Assembly: GCF_022014595.1 (NCBI RefSeq)
Contig: NZ_CP091740.1
Location: 3,894,200 to 3,958,199, forward strand
Origin: Solitalea lacus
GTDB taxonomy: Bacteria; Bacteroidota; Bacteroidia; Sphingobacteriales; Sphingobacteriaceae
DNA length: 64,000 nt
Direction: 5' to 3'
Part shown: in pieces, positions 37,210 to 46,235 of the stretch
Layout of the letters: every line of letters begins with the position of its first letter
Numbering within the stretch: position 1 is the first letter of the stretch
The notes under the pieces: generated by a model
Database searches by the model: none
What the model was told of the DNA's origin: nothing
Seen by the model: only the letters and a program-made list of their open reading frames with translations
Made by a program: the position numbers and the translations under genes

Positions 37210-38964
37210 TTATTGCATGTATATTTTTTCAATCAGTTGCTGATTGTTATTAATAATTACTTTGCGTTTTAAACTTAATTTAGGAGTCATTTCCCCACCA
37301 TCAATAGTCCATTCTTTTGAAAGCAATTCAAACTTTTTCACCTGCTCCCACTTACCAAAACCCTGATTAAAAAGTGCTATCACCGCTTCGTATTTCTTAA
37401 TCACTTCAGGATGTTTAATCATTTCGGCATTGTTGGTATATTGAATAGAGTGGCGAGAACACCATTCTTTTAAATTCTCAAAACTGGGAACAATTAACGC
37501 CGCAGGGAAACGCTGATTTTCCCCAATAACTAAAATCTGTTCTATGAGCAGTGATTCTTTAAACTTATTTTCAATGATTTGCGGGGCTACATATTTTCCA
37601 CCTGCAGTTTTAAACATTTCTTTTTTCCGGTCAGTAATTCGTAAAAAGCCATTTGGGTCTAATTCTCCAATGTCTTCTGTATGGAACCAACCTTCTGCAT
37701 CTATAACCTTTTCCGTTAGGTCAGGACGTTTATAGTACCCACTAAACACATTTGGCCCCTTACAAAGAATCTCCCCATCGTCTGCAATTTTTACAGTAAT
37801 GCCGTCAATAGGTTTTCCAACGCTGTTAAACTTATAATTCTTCGGATCAAAGTGATTGGCAGCAATTACCGGTGATGTTTCAGTTAAACCATAGCCTTCC
37901 AAAACAGTTATTTCGGCAGCCATAAAAACTCTGGCTAAGCGAGGCTGCAAAGCAGCACCTCCCGACACAATCAATTTCACCTCATTGCCAAGCGCTTCTC
38001 GCCATTTGCTAAAAACAAGTCTATTAGCCAGTTTTAATTGTGTTTCGTACCACCAACCATTGGCTCCGTTCAACTCATACTTTAAACCTAAATTTAAAGC
38101 CCAATAAAAAAGCGTTTTCTTAATACCGGTAAGCTCTGACCCCTTAATGGTTATTTTATCGTAAATTTTTTCCAGCAAGCGAGGTACAGTGGTAAAGAAA
38201 TGAGGTTTTACCTCTTGTAAATTAGCTGAGACGGCCTCTATACTTTCTGCATAATAAACTGTAATTCCCAAAAAAGCACAGAGGTAATTTGCTACCCGTT
38301 CAAAAACATGTGAAAGTGGCAAAAAACTCAATGCACGTTCCACCCCTTGCGGAATAAACTTATGCAAAGCCTGTAGCTGACTTATAATATTATGATGACT
38401 CAACATTACCCCTTTTGGAGTTCCTGTTGTCCCAGACGTGTAAATAATGGTTAAAATACTGTTGGGTGAAATTTGCGCTCTTCGTTTGTTGATTTCCTCA
38501 ATATCATTTTGGGGATTGCACAATTCCTTCCATGAAAGAATGCCAGAAATATCATCATAGGTATAAATTGCCTTTAATAATGGAATTTCTGATCGCAGTG
38601 CATCCACCTTTTCATATAATTCACGAGTTGAAACGAAAATCACTTTTACCTCGGCATCATTTAAAATAAATTTGATATCCTGATCTGCTAAGGTTGGATA
38701 CAGGGGTATGTGAACAGCACCTATCTGAGTTATGGCATAATCAACAAAATTCCATTCAGGCCTGTTAAAGGACATATTTGCTACTTTATCATTCGGACCA
38801 ACACCTATACTTATCAGTCCCGAACTCAACTGATTTACTTGATCGGTGAATTCGTCTACCTGATATTCATGCCAACGTCCATTTTCTTTGGCACACACAA
38901 ATGGCTTGGCGCCATAACGTTTCCCTAAAGAATCAAACAAATCAACAATTGTCGTTACACTCAT
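37210..38964 (-). CDS. fadD: Long-chain acyl-CoA ligase 2
   Basis: 584 aa from ATG 38964 (MSVTTIVDLFDSLGKRYG), chosen because it aligns with the start of the paralogue and has AAGGAAA just upstream; an in-frame ATG at 38988 would add eight residues. Motifs: TIIYTSGTTGTPKGVMLSHHN, LSFLPLSHVFER, GYGLTETSPVIAANH, GWFHTEDIGELD, RITDRKKEMFKTAGGKYVAP. Note TED in place of the usual TGD in the ATP-ribose-binding motif (paralogue 1 has TGD): Asp is kept. Divergent from the nitronate monooxygenase gene, with a MarR-type palindrome between. Confidence 0.94.
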   Translation of the reverse strand: MSVTTIVDLFDSLGKRYGAKPFVCAKENGRWHEYQVDEFTDQVNQLSSGLISIGVGPNDKVANMSFNRPEWNFVDYAITQIGAVHIPLYPTLADQDIKFILNDAEVKVIFVSTRELYEKVDALRSEIPLLKAIYTYDDISGILSWKELCNPQNDIEEINKRRAQISPNSILTIIYTSGTTGTPKGVMLSHHNIISQLQALHKFIPQGVERALSFLPLSHVFERVANYLCAFLGITVYYAESIEAVSANLQEVKPHFFTTVPRLLEKIYDKITIKGSELTGIKKTLFYWALNLGLKYELNGANGWWYETQLKLANRLVFSKWREALGNEVKLIVSGGAALQPRLARVFMAAEITVLEGYGLTETSPVIAANHFDPKNYKFNSVGKPIDGITVKIADDGEILCKGPNVFSGYYKRPDLTEKVIDAEGWFHTEDIGELDPNGFLRITDRKKEMFKTAGGKYVAPQIIENKFKESLLIEQILVIGENQRFPAALIVPSFENLKEWCSRHSIQYTNNAEMIKHPEVIKKYEAVIALFNQGFGKWEQVKKFELLSKEWTIDGGEMTPKLSLKRKVIINNNQQLIEKIYMQ

Positions 38965-39096
38965 TGGTTTCCTTTTTATGCAGAACAAGCTGTCAAAGCA
39001 ACAACTTTAACTAAGATTTATAATTTTTAATATTAGCAAGAATACGACTTTTTAGATGATTGTTGCCCATTTTACAAATTTAATCACCATGCATTT

Positions 39097-39114
39097 AATT
39101 ATGCATGCATAATT
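39097..39114. promoter_or_regulatory. Predicted MarR operator 3 (18-bp perfect palindrome)
   Basis: AATTATGCATGCATAATT, containing TATGC-AT-GCATA as in operators 1 and 2. It lies 133 bp from the fadD2 start and 77 bp from the monooxygenase start, so one bound dimer could control both. Confidence 0.7.
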
Positions 39115-39190
39115 TTTTGAGATTGTATTTTCTTTCCCTATCTTGCCGTTTATAAACCTTACAACCAACCTTTGCGGAAGCTCAAAAGTT

Positions 39191-40219
39191 ATGAAGATAA
39201 GCAATAAAATGACGCAAGAACTTAATATAGAGCAGCCTATCATTATGGCTCCTATGTTTCTTGTTTCTAATGAAGCGATGATGAAAGCGGCTATTGAAAG
39301 TGGCATGATGGGTGTTTTCCCTAGCTTGAATTTTAGGAATGAAGGCGAATTGGAGAATGTTTTAAATAACCTTAAAGAGTATAAAGAAACACACCCTGAG
39401 TTCAGTGGAAACTATGGCGTCAATCTTATCGTTCAACGATCTAATCCATTATATGAAAAGCATTTAAAAATTTGTATTGACCATAAGGTTCCTTTTTACA
39501 TTACATCCTTAGGCAACCCCAAGCCTGTTATTGATTTAGCACACTCTTATGGAGCCAAAGTATATTGCGATGTCACCAATATTGATCATGCTACCAAATG
39601 CGCCAAACTTGGCTGCGACGGGTTTATCGCAGTAGGACAAGGTGCTGGAGGCCATGCAGGTCCTAGTCCACTCCATTTACTGGTACCTTCTTTAAAATAT
39701 CATTTTCCAGAAATACCAATTGTAGCAGCCGGAGGCATTGCCAATGGCAAGGGCATTTTATCAGCTCTTAGCTTAGGAGCCATGGGGGTTTCAATTGGAA
39801 CCCGTTTCATCAACTCAACAGAAAGTTCGGTAAGCAATGCATACAAACAAGGAATTATTGATGCTAAAATGGAAGACATTGTGCTTACGGAAAAGCTTTC
39901 AGGCACGCCTTGCAATATTATCAATACACCTTACGCAAAAAAATTAGGTTACAAGCAAAATTGGTTTGAAAAGCTATTATCAACCAATAAGACCACCAAA
40001 AAATATTTTAAAATGCTTGTGCAAATTAATGGCATGAAAAAGCTGGAAGATGCAATACGACCTAATAATTATAAAACCCTTTGGTGTGCAGGTCAATCGG
40101 TAGAGCTTATTAATGATATTTTACCAACCAAAGAGATTACTGAAAGATTACTCCGAGAGTTGGATGAAGCCTATGAACTATTACAACAAGAGTTATTAGC
40201 TGTCAATCTGTCTAAATAA
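39191..40219 (+). CDS. Nitronate monooxygenase-like FMN protein
   Basis: 342 aa from ATG 39191 (MKISNKMTQELNIEQPIIMAPMF). A GTG/ATG 48 bases upstream is in frame but adds residues outside the family start. TIM-barrel FMN protein of the NMO / 2-nitropropane dioxygenase / enoyl-reductase-II superfamily: N-terminal QPIIMAPMF, then GCDGFIAVGQGAGGHAGPS with the central His, IPIVAAGGIANGKGILSALSLGAMGVSIGTRFI. True substrate uncertain: family members oxidise nitronates or reduce quinones. Shares an intergenic MarR box with fadD2 and is 41 bases before the DUF4442 gene. Confidence 0.88.
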   Translation: MKISNKMTQELNIEQPIIMAPMFLVSNEAMMKAAIESGMMGVFPSLNFRNEGELENVLNNLKEYKETHPEFSGNYGVNLIVQRSNPLYEKHLKICIDHKVPFYITSLGNPKPVIDLAHSYGAKVYCDVTNIDHATKCAKLGCDGFIAVGQGAGGHAGPSPLHLLVPSLKYHFPEIPIVAAGGIANGKGILSALSLGAMGVSIGTRFINSTESSVSNAYKQGIIDAKMEDIVLTEKLSGTPCNIINTPYAKKLGYKQNWFEKLLSTNKTTKKYFKMLVQINGMKKLEDAIRPNNYKTLWCAGQSVELINDILPTKEITERLLRELDEAYELLQQELLAVNLSK

Positions 40220-40260
40220 AATCGCAAAACTTTAAACCTATTCCTATCTCTTGTACAATA

Positions 40261-40767
40261 ATGAAACAACTAAATAACCTCATCAATAAAGCCAAAACTT
40301 CTTCATTTAACCTTTGGGTATTAAACAGGGTTTTATGGAGAGCTATACCATTTAACAGCCCGCATAAATTTGAGATAGCTGAGATAACAAACGAAAATGT
40401 AAAGATTAAAATGCCTTACATCCGTAAAAATCTTAATCACATTAAGGGATTGCACGCGTGTGGATTGGCTACTCTTTGTGAATATGCATGCGGCTTACAG
40501 CTGATGAACATTTTGGGTGCAGCCAACTATCGCATTATAATGAAAGATTTGACAATGGAATACCATTTTCAAGGAAAAACGGATGTTACCGTAAACTTTA
40601 AGTTTTCGGACAATGATGCCGCTGTTATCAATAATGAACTGCTCTCTACAGACGCTGTTTTCAAAAATTTCGAGCTACCGGTATATGATAATATGAACAA
40701 TCTTATTTGCACTGCCAAGGTGAACTGGCAAATTAAGAGATGGGATAAAGTGAAGACTAAGGTATAG
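40261..40767 (+). CDS. DUF4442 hotdog-fold protein, possible acyl-CoA thioesterase
   Basis: 168 aa. Pattern of a single hotdog domain: INKAKTSSFNLWVLNRVLWRAIPFNSPHKFEI, then LNHIKGLHACGLATLCEYACGLQLMNILG (the central helix) and a beta-rich end. DUF4442 proteins are hotdog relatives of acyl-CoA thioesterases but catalysis is unproven. 41 bases after the monooxygenase gene and probably cotranscribed, placing it in the predicted MarR/fatty-acid regulon. Convergent with the slipin gene (14 bases between stops). Confidence 0.83.
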   Translation: MKQLNNLINKAKTSSFNLWVLNRVLWRAIPFNSPHKFEIAEITNENVKIKMPYIRKNLNHIKGLHACGLATLCEYACGLQLMNILGAANYRIIMKDLTMEYHFQGKTDVTVNFKFSDNDAAVINNELLSTDAVFKNFELPVYDNMNNLICTAKVNWQIKRWDKVKTKV

Positions 40768-40781
40768 AAGCTGCAGTCAAC

Positions 40782-41594
40782 TTATAATACTATATCCGAA
40801 GACGATGATGGGCTGCCATAGTTTTTCTTCTCTTGGTTAGCCCCTAAAAATGGTGTTAACAAATCTATTGGAACAGGAAAGATTGTAGTTGAATTATTTT
40901 CTGTCGCAATTTCCCGCAGCGTTTGAAGATACCGGAGTGTTAATGCACTAGGTTGGTCGCTAAGAATTTTGGCAGCATCGGCCAAACGTTGAGATGCCTG
41001 AAATTCCCCTTCGGCGGCAATAATTTTTGAACGACGTTCACGCTCAGCTTCCGCCTGCTTGGCCATTGCCCGCTGCATCTCCTGAGGCAAATCAATCTGC
41101 TTAACTTCAACATTAGAAACCTTAATTCCCCATGACTCTGTATGAGCGTCAATAATTTGTTGTAACTTCTGATTGATCTTTTCTCGCTGAGATAGCAAAT
41201 CATCTAATTCAGATTGCCCCAAAACACTTCGCAAGGTTGTTTGTGAAAGTTGTGATGTGGCAAACAAGTAGTTCTCTACCTCCACAATAGCCTTTTGCGG
41301 TTCAATAACACGAAAATATACCACTGCATTAACTTTTATGGAAACATTGTCCTCAGTAATAATATCCTGAGGAGGAACATCCATAACTACAGTTCGTAAA
41401 CTTACTCTCACCATTTTATCTATAATGGGTATGAGCAATATCAAACCCGGTCCTTTAGATCCGGTAGCTGGCACCAAACGACCAAGCCGGAAAACAACAC
41501 CTCGTTCATATTCGCGTAAAATCCTGATGGCATTTGCCAAAACAATGATGGCAAATACAACAACAACAATTATTAAAATAGATGCCGGTTCCAT
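40782..41594 (-). CDS. Slipin / stomatin-like SPFH protein
   Basis: 270 aa membrane scaffold protein. One N-terminal membrane helix ([18 protein letters not shown], 6-23), then the band-7/SPFH domain ([59 protein letters not shown]) and a coiled, Ala-rich oligomerisation end. 31 bases after the NfeD-type protease gene on the same strand, the usual slipin-NfeD (stomatin operon partner) pairing, in which the protease cleaves the stomatin C-terminus. Confidence 0.95.
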   Translation of the reverse strand: MEPASILIIVVVVFAIIVLANAIRILREYERGVVFRLGRLVPATGSKGPGLILLIPIIDKMVRVSLRTVVMDVPPQDIITEDNVSIKVNAVVYFRVIEPQKAIVEVENYLFATSQLSQTTLRSVLGQSELDDLLSQREKINQKLQQIIDAHTESWGIKVSNVEVKQIDLPQEMQRAMAKQAEAERERRSKIIAAEGEFQASQRLADAAKILSDQPSALTLRYLQTLREIATENNSTTIFPVPIDLLTPFLGANQEKKNYGSPSSSSDIVL

Positions 41595-41625
41595 AAGTAT
41601 TGTTTTTAATTTCTATAACATGAAT

Positions 41626-42909
41626 TCAACCGTTCAATAGTGATTCAACCTTTAGGTTCATATGTTCCATTGCAACCACGCGGACCTTACTGTCCTTGTC
41701 AATTTTTCCGCTGATTGATTCGGCCTTCCATATTTCTCCATGCATTCGTACCAAGCCTCTGGGGTCAAGTGTTTCCAATGATAAACCAACTTCTCCAATT
41801 AAACCTTCTATACCAGTTACAGGCTTTGCCCGTTGCGCCCTCAGACCCACACCAATTACAAAAAGAAAAAACAACGTAGTAATCGCGGTGGATGATACAA
41901 TAACTCCCCGGGAGATTTTAACAAGCTCTAAGGAAGAATCGCTCCGAATCAACATCATAGAACCAAGGATTAATGAGATTGCCCCTCCAATGGCAAGCAT
42001 GCCGTGACTAACAATTTTTATCTCGAGCAAAAAGAGGATGATCGCGAAAATAATCAAGGCGAGCCCTGCATAATTAATAGGCAGGCTATGCATCGTGTAA
42101 AACGAAAGAATGAGGCAAATTACACCGATAATACCCGGCAAAATGGCGCCTGGATTATAGAGCTCAAATAGGATACCATACATGCCCAACAATAACAAAA
42201 TGTAAGCAATATTCGGATCACTTAACAGATTGAGAATTTTCTCGGTAGTACTCATGGTCAAAGGCTCAATTCTTGCCGCTCTGGTATGAAGAATTTTTAC
42301 TCCTGCACTTGTTTCAATTTTTTTTCCGTCAATTTTTCTGAGCAGGTCAGTTGTATTATTGGCTACCACATCAATCACGCTTTTATTTAGTGCTTCATTC
42401 TCGGTTATTGAAATACTCTTTCTTACTGCTTCGTCGGCCCATTCCAGGTTGCGTTTTCGTTTTTCGGCAATGGAACGTATGAATGCCGCCGCATCATTGG
42501 TGGCTTTGTTATTCATAACGGAATCCATCGGTCCCTGAATATTTATCGGATGAGCAGCACCGATGTTGGTTCCCGGTGCCATTGCAGCAATGTGAGCTGA
42601 AAGGGTGATAAAGACACCTGCTGAGCCGGCATGCGCTCCTCCCGGTGAAACATAGACAACAACAGGCACAGGGGATTCTAATATAGCGCTCACAATTACC
42701 CGTGTCGATTTCAATAAACCTCCAGGGGTATTGAGTTGAATAAGCAGGCATTCAGCTCGTTCTTTTGATGCATACTCAATGCCCTTACTAACATATGCCG
42801 CCGAAACAGGATTTATGGTTTCATCAATACTTATCTCTACTACTTTTTGGGCAAAAAGGATGGCAGGGTAGCTCAATAAAATGGCGATAAAAAATAAATA
42901 ACGCCTCAT
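41626..42909 (-). CDS. NfeD-type membrane serine protease (ClpP-like)
   Basis: 427 aa from MRRYLFFIAILLSYPAILFAQ, a clear signal peptide; the frame extends 21 codons further upstream without a plausible signal. Long NfeD form: ClpP-like domain about 25-215 (QLNTPGGLLKSTRVIV, SPGGAHAGSAGVFITLSAHIAAMAPGTNIGAAHPI with the nucleophile Ser in HAGSAG, Lys in the KATNDAAAF region), four to five membrane helices, then a C-terminal OB-fold (GLIGEVGLSLETLDPRGLVRMHGEIWKAES). Forms an operon with the slipin gene. Confidence 0.94.
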   Translation of the reverse strand: MRRYLFFIAILLSYPAILFAQKVVEISIDETINPVSAAYVSKGIEYASKERAECLLIQLNTPGGLLKSTRVIVSAILESPVPVVVYVSPGGAHAGSAGVFITLSAHIAAMAPGTNIGAAHPINIQGPMDSVMNNKATNDAAAFIRSIAEKRKRNLEWADEAVRKSISITENEALNKSVIDVVANNTTDLLRKIDGKKIETSAGVKILHTRAARIEPLTMSTTEKILNLLSDPNIAYILLLLGMYGILFELYNPGAILPGIIGVICLILSFYTMHSLPINYAGLALIIFAIILFLLEIKIVSHGMLAIGGAISLILGSMMLIRSDSSLELVKISRGVIVSSTAITTLFFLFVIGVGLRAQRAKPVTGIEGLIGEVGLSLETLDPRGLVRMHGEIWKAESISGKIDKDSKVRVVAMEHMNLKVESLLNG

Positions 42910-43206
42910 GATAACATCCATCAAAACTGAAGTTGTGTTTACAATGAATTTAAACATATAATTATAAACCACTAACTACAAGATAGTTAAATAAAACCGC
43001 ATTAACAATCCAGGAAGGATGGGATAAAAACGCTACCTAACCATTCATCAAAAAGAGTTAATCAGAAGAGCAAACGCCCTCTTAACTTACTGGACATTAA
43101 AGAGTTTATGACAAAAATTGATTAAATTTATGAGTACAGCTAAGTAAAACAGATTTTAACAATCCTTTACTTATTCTTGTTCACACCTATAAACTAAGTT
43201 AACTCT

Positions 43207-44184
43207 ATGGCAACTGATAATTTTAACAACCACACACCTGTAACTATTGGCTTTGCAGGTGATGTTATGCTAGGTCGAATGGTCACTGAAAAAATTTCAA
43301 AAGAGGGTTATAATTATCCTTGGGGCAATATGCTCCCACTTTTTAAAAACACCGATTTAAACCTGGTAAATTTAGAAGTTCCGTTAACCCATTATAATAA
43401 AGAACAACGACGAAGGGGAAATAACATAAAAGCAGATCCTAAAACAATTCAGAGCCTTATTGACGCACGAATTGATGTGGTTAACCTTGCCAATAATCAC
43501 ATACTTGACTTTTATGAAGAAGGCATGCTTGAAACCATTGATCTTTTGAATAAAGCAGGCATACAGCATATAGGTGCGGGAAATAATATCGAACAAGCCA
43601 CTCAGCCCGTCATTATCTCTAAAAACGATATCAAAATTGGTTTTATCGGCTTCACCGATAATGAACCTTATTGGCTGGCTGTCGATAAGCCTGGTACTAA
43701 CTACGTTCAGGTTGGTGATATTACACCAGTTCAGGAGGTTGTTAATTCCATACGTGATAAAGTTGATATTTTAGTTTTAAGTATGCACTGGGGAGATAGA
43801 ATTGCTGACAGGCCGATGCCTGAATTTGTTTCTTTTGCACATAAAATTATTGATTCAGGGGTAGATATCATTCACGGCCATGGAGCTCACGTGTTTCAAG
43901 GCATTGAAATTTACAATGGCAAATTAATAATGTATGACACCGGTGATTTAATTGATGATTTCGACTTAAATCCGAATGTAAAAAATAACGAGTCCTTTTT
44001 CTTTTCTTGTGAAATAGATAAAAACGGCATCAAGAAACTGAAGCTGACACCAATTAAACTTGAGAACATGCAAGCGAATGTTGCCCAGAACTCTGATTAT
44101 AATGATATCATGAGACACATGCAGCAGTTGTCATCAGCTTTTGGAACAAACATCAATGCCAATGGTGAAATTGTTGTGAACTAA
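43207..44184 (+). CDS. CapA-family (PgsA-like) metallophosphatase-fold protein
   Basis: 325 aa. CapA fold: GFAGDVMLGRM (metal site), NLVNLEVPLTH, VVNLANNHILDFYEEGMLETIDLL, LSMHWGDRI, HGAHVFQGIEIYNGKLIMYDTGDLIDDF. In Bacillus, CapA/PgsA belongs to poly-gamma-glutamate synthesis and export. Here there is no signal peptide or membrane anchor and no capB/capC nearby, so it is probably a stand-alone cytoplasmic hydrolase of unknown substrate. Followed by a strong bidirectional terminator. Confidence 0.88.
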   Translation: MATDNFNNHTPVTIGFAGDVMLGRMVTEKISKEGYNYPWGNMLPLFKNTDLNLVNLEVPLTHYNKEQRRRGNNIKADPKTIQSLIDARIDVVNLANNHILDFYEEGMLETIDLLNKAGIQHIGAGNNIEQATQPVIISKNDIKIGFIGFTDNEPYWLAVDKPGTNYVQVGDITPVQEVVNSIRDKVDILVLSMHWGDRIADRPMPEFVSFAHKIIDSGVDIIHGHGAHVFQGIEIYNGKLIMYDTGDLIDDFDLNPNVKNNESFFFSCEIDKNGIKKLKLTPIKLENMQANVAQNSDYNDIMRHMQQLSSAFGTNINANGEIVVN

Positions 44185-44190
44185 GTGCAT

Positions 44191-44238
44191 AAAACGAAAC
44201 AGCGGATAAGTTTTACTCTTATCCGCTGTTTCGTTTTT
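44191..44238. terminator. Bidirectional terminator
   Basis: 20-bp perfect stem (44191-44210; 44218-44237) with a 7-nt loop, A run on the left and five T on the right; serves the convergent capA-like and M61 peptidase genes. Confidence 0.93.
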
Positions 44239-44251
44239 CCTGTCACCCAAC

Positions 44252-46060
44252 CTATCTTATGGCTGTAGTATCAAATTTCATCCAGTAATTATAAGCTCTG
44301 GCTTGATCAGTATTAACTGATTTAATAGCCTCAAACTTATATTTCACGTTAGTATTAGCTTTCAGCACAACAGGTATGGTTTGTAATGATCCTTCACGAC
44401 TTACCAAAACATCAACCTTATCGCCTATTTTTTTATACCCTAACCACTTTGCCAAATCATCAACACGATAATTATCAAAAGCAATTATTTCATCATTAAC
44501 ATTAATTCCGGCTTCGTAAGCGGCAGTTTCTTTTACTACTCCGGTTACGATAATTTTACCATTGTCTGTTTTGGTATTGGCTCCGAATAAAACTTCAGAA
44601 GATTTGCCTTCATTTTGGTTTACCAACTGCAACCCGACTGCATTTAAGTAGTCATTATAAGGAATGGGCTGCGTACCATTAACATACTTAGAGAAAAAGT
44701 CATCTAAATTACGACCACAAATTTTTTCTGCAGCCGCTTTAAATTCAGCATCCGTAAACCCTCTTTTCTCATTCTGATAATACTCGTTATATAAGTACTT
44801 CATTAAATCATCCAAATCTTTTGCACCCTTTGAATTACGCAATATCTCCATATCCATCATTAGTGCTAATAATGAACCTTTGTCATAATAGCTAATGGTT
44901 GAGTTTGCCGAGTTTTCGTTTGAACGGTAGTATTTGATCCATGCATCAAAACTAGATTCGGCAACAGGTTGCACATAATTACCAGGCTGATTGGTAACCT
45001 TGTTAATGTCTGAAATCAAAATATCTAAGTATGCCTCAGGAGTATAAAAACCAGCACGACGAGTCAATAGATTATCATAATAAGCTGTAAAACCCTCTGA
45101 AAACCAAAGCATTGAAGTATAATTCTCATTATCATAATCAAACGGACCTAAAGCTTCAGGACGCAAACGCTTTACGTTCCACAAGTGGAAATACTCATGG
45201 GCAATTAGTGAAAGGAATGATTTATATGATTTATCATTAGTAAAGCTAAATTTTGCAGTTTGTACTGTTGTTGAGTTTAAGTGCTCCAAACCTCCTCCAC
45301 CAGTTGGCAAACAGTGTACAATAAAGGTATAGTGTTTACAAGGATTGGTGTCAAATACTTTGGTTGCTTCTTCACAAATACGTTTTAAGTCTTTTGCTAA
45401 GCGAGCTTTATCGTAATTTCCTCCACCGTACATAGCTACTTCATGCGGAACACCTGCAGCTTCAAAGGTGAAAATATCCTGATTACCGATTTCAATAGGA
45501 GAATCTGCTAAAACATCATAATCATTACTATAACGAGTCCATTTATCGCCATTAACAACCTCTAATCCTGTAGAAATCTCTTTCCAGTTTTTGCTTGGAG
45601 TTATTTTAACAGTAGAAGGTAGTTCTTTCTTTCCATCAATATACATAAACACGTTCGAACCATTCAAATAAGCATGAGCAGCATCAATGAAACTAGTTCT
45701 TACTGTAAGTTCAAATGCATACACCTTATATTTAATACTGATGTTTGAAGCCTTATTAGCTGCAATTTTCCATGTGTTTTTATTAATCTTCTTTGCTTTT
45801 AAAGCTGTAGAACCTGAAAAAGCTTCAAATTGCTCAACATGGCGAGCAAATTCGCGAACTAAGTATGAACCTGGAGCCCATACAGGTAACTTTACAATTA
45901 AATCTTTTCCATTCCAGTCGCTTACATCCATTTGGACATCCACATAATGCTGGGCAGCATCGTTAAATGAAAGTTTGTAGGTTAGTTTAGGATTGGTTGC
46001 AGCTGAAACTGTACTCATAAAAAATACGGATAGTAAAATAAGTGCGCTTAACTTTTTCAT
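44252..46060 (-). CDS. M61 family (glycyl aminopeptidase-like) metallopeptidase with PDZ domain
   Basis: 602 aa from MKKLSALILLSVFFMSTVSAA, a clear signal peptide; the frame begins nine codons earlier at GTG, less likely. Zinc site HEYFHLWNVKRLRPE (HExxH plus distal Glu in WFSEGFTAYYDNL). N-terminal beta-rich domain about 25-200, thermolysin-like domain 230-480, C-terminal PDZ about 490-580 (GIIVTGVVKETAAYEAGINVNDEIIAFDNYRV pattern). Periplasmic or secreted. Full-length relative to the family; no operon partners. Confidence 0.94.
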   Translation of the reverse strand: MKKLSALILLSVFFMSTVSAATNPKLTYKLSFNDAAQHYVDVQMDVSDWNGKDLIVKLPVWAPGSYLVREFARHVEQFEAFSGSTALKAKKINKNTWKIAANKASNISIKYKVYAFELTVRTSFIDAAHAYLNGSNVFMYIDGKKELPSTVKITPSKNWKEISTGLEVVNGDKWTRYSNDYDVLADSPIEIGNQDIFTFEAAGVPHEVAMYGGGNYDKARLAKDLKRICEEATKVFDTNPCKHYTFIVHCLPTGGGGLEHLNSTTVQTAKFSFTNDKSYKSFLSLIAHEYFHLWNVKRLRPEALGPFDYDNENYTSMLWFSEGFTAYYDNLLTRRAGFYTPEAYLDILISDINKVTNQPGNYVQPVAESSFDAWIKYYRSNENSANSTISYYDKGSLLALMMDMEILRNSKGAKDLDDLMKYLYNEYYQNEKRGFTDAEFKAAAEKICGRNLDDFFSKYVNGTQPIPYNDYLNAVGLQLVNQNEGKSSEVLFGANTKTDNGKIIVTGVVKETAAYEAGINVNDEIIAFDNYRVDDLAKWLGYKKIGDKVDVLVSREGSLQTIPVVLKANTNVKYKFEAIKSVNTDQARAYNYWMKFDTTAIR

Positions 46061-46235
46061 TGATTTAGCTCTCTTTCGTAAGGGCACAATATTACGAAAA
46101 TGTTAATGCTCTCAACACACACTTTTAAGTAATAAAAAAGTGACATATCTCAGAATCAGACAGAAGCATAATAGACGCTCATCAATTTGCCATATTTTTT
46201 CGCTAACTTTTAGTTCCATTTAATCCGATCGAACT

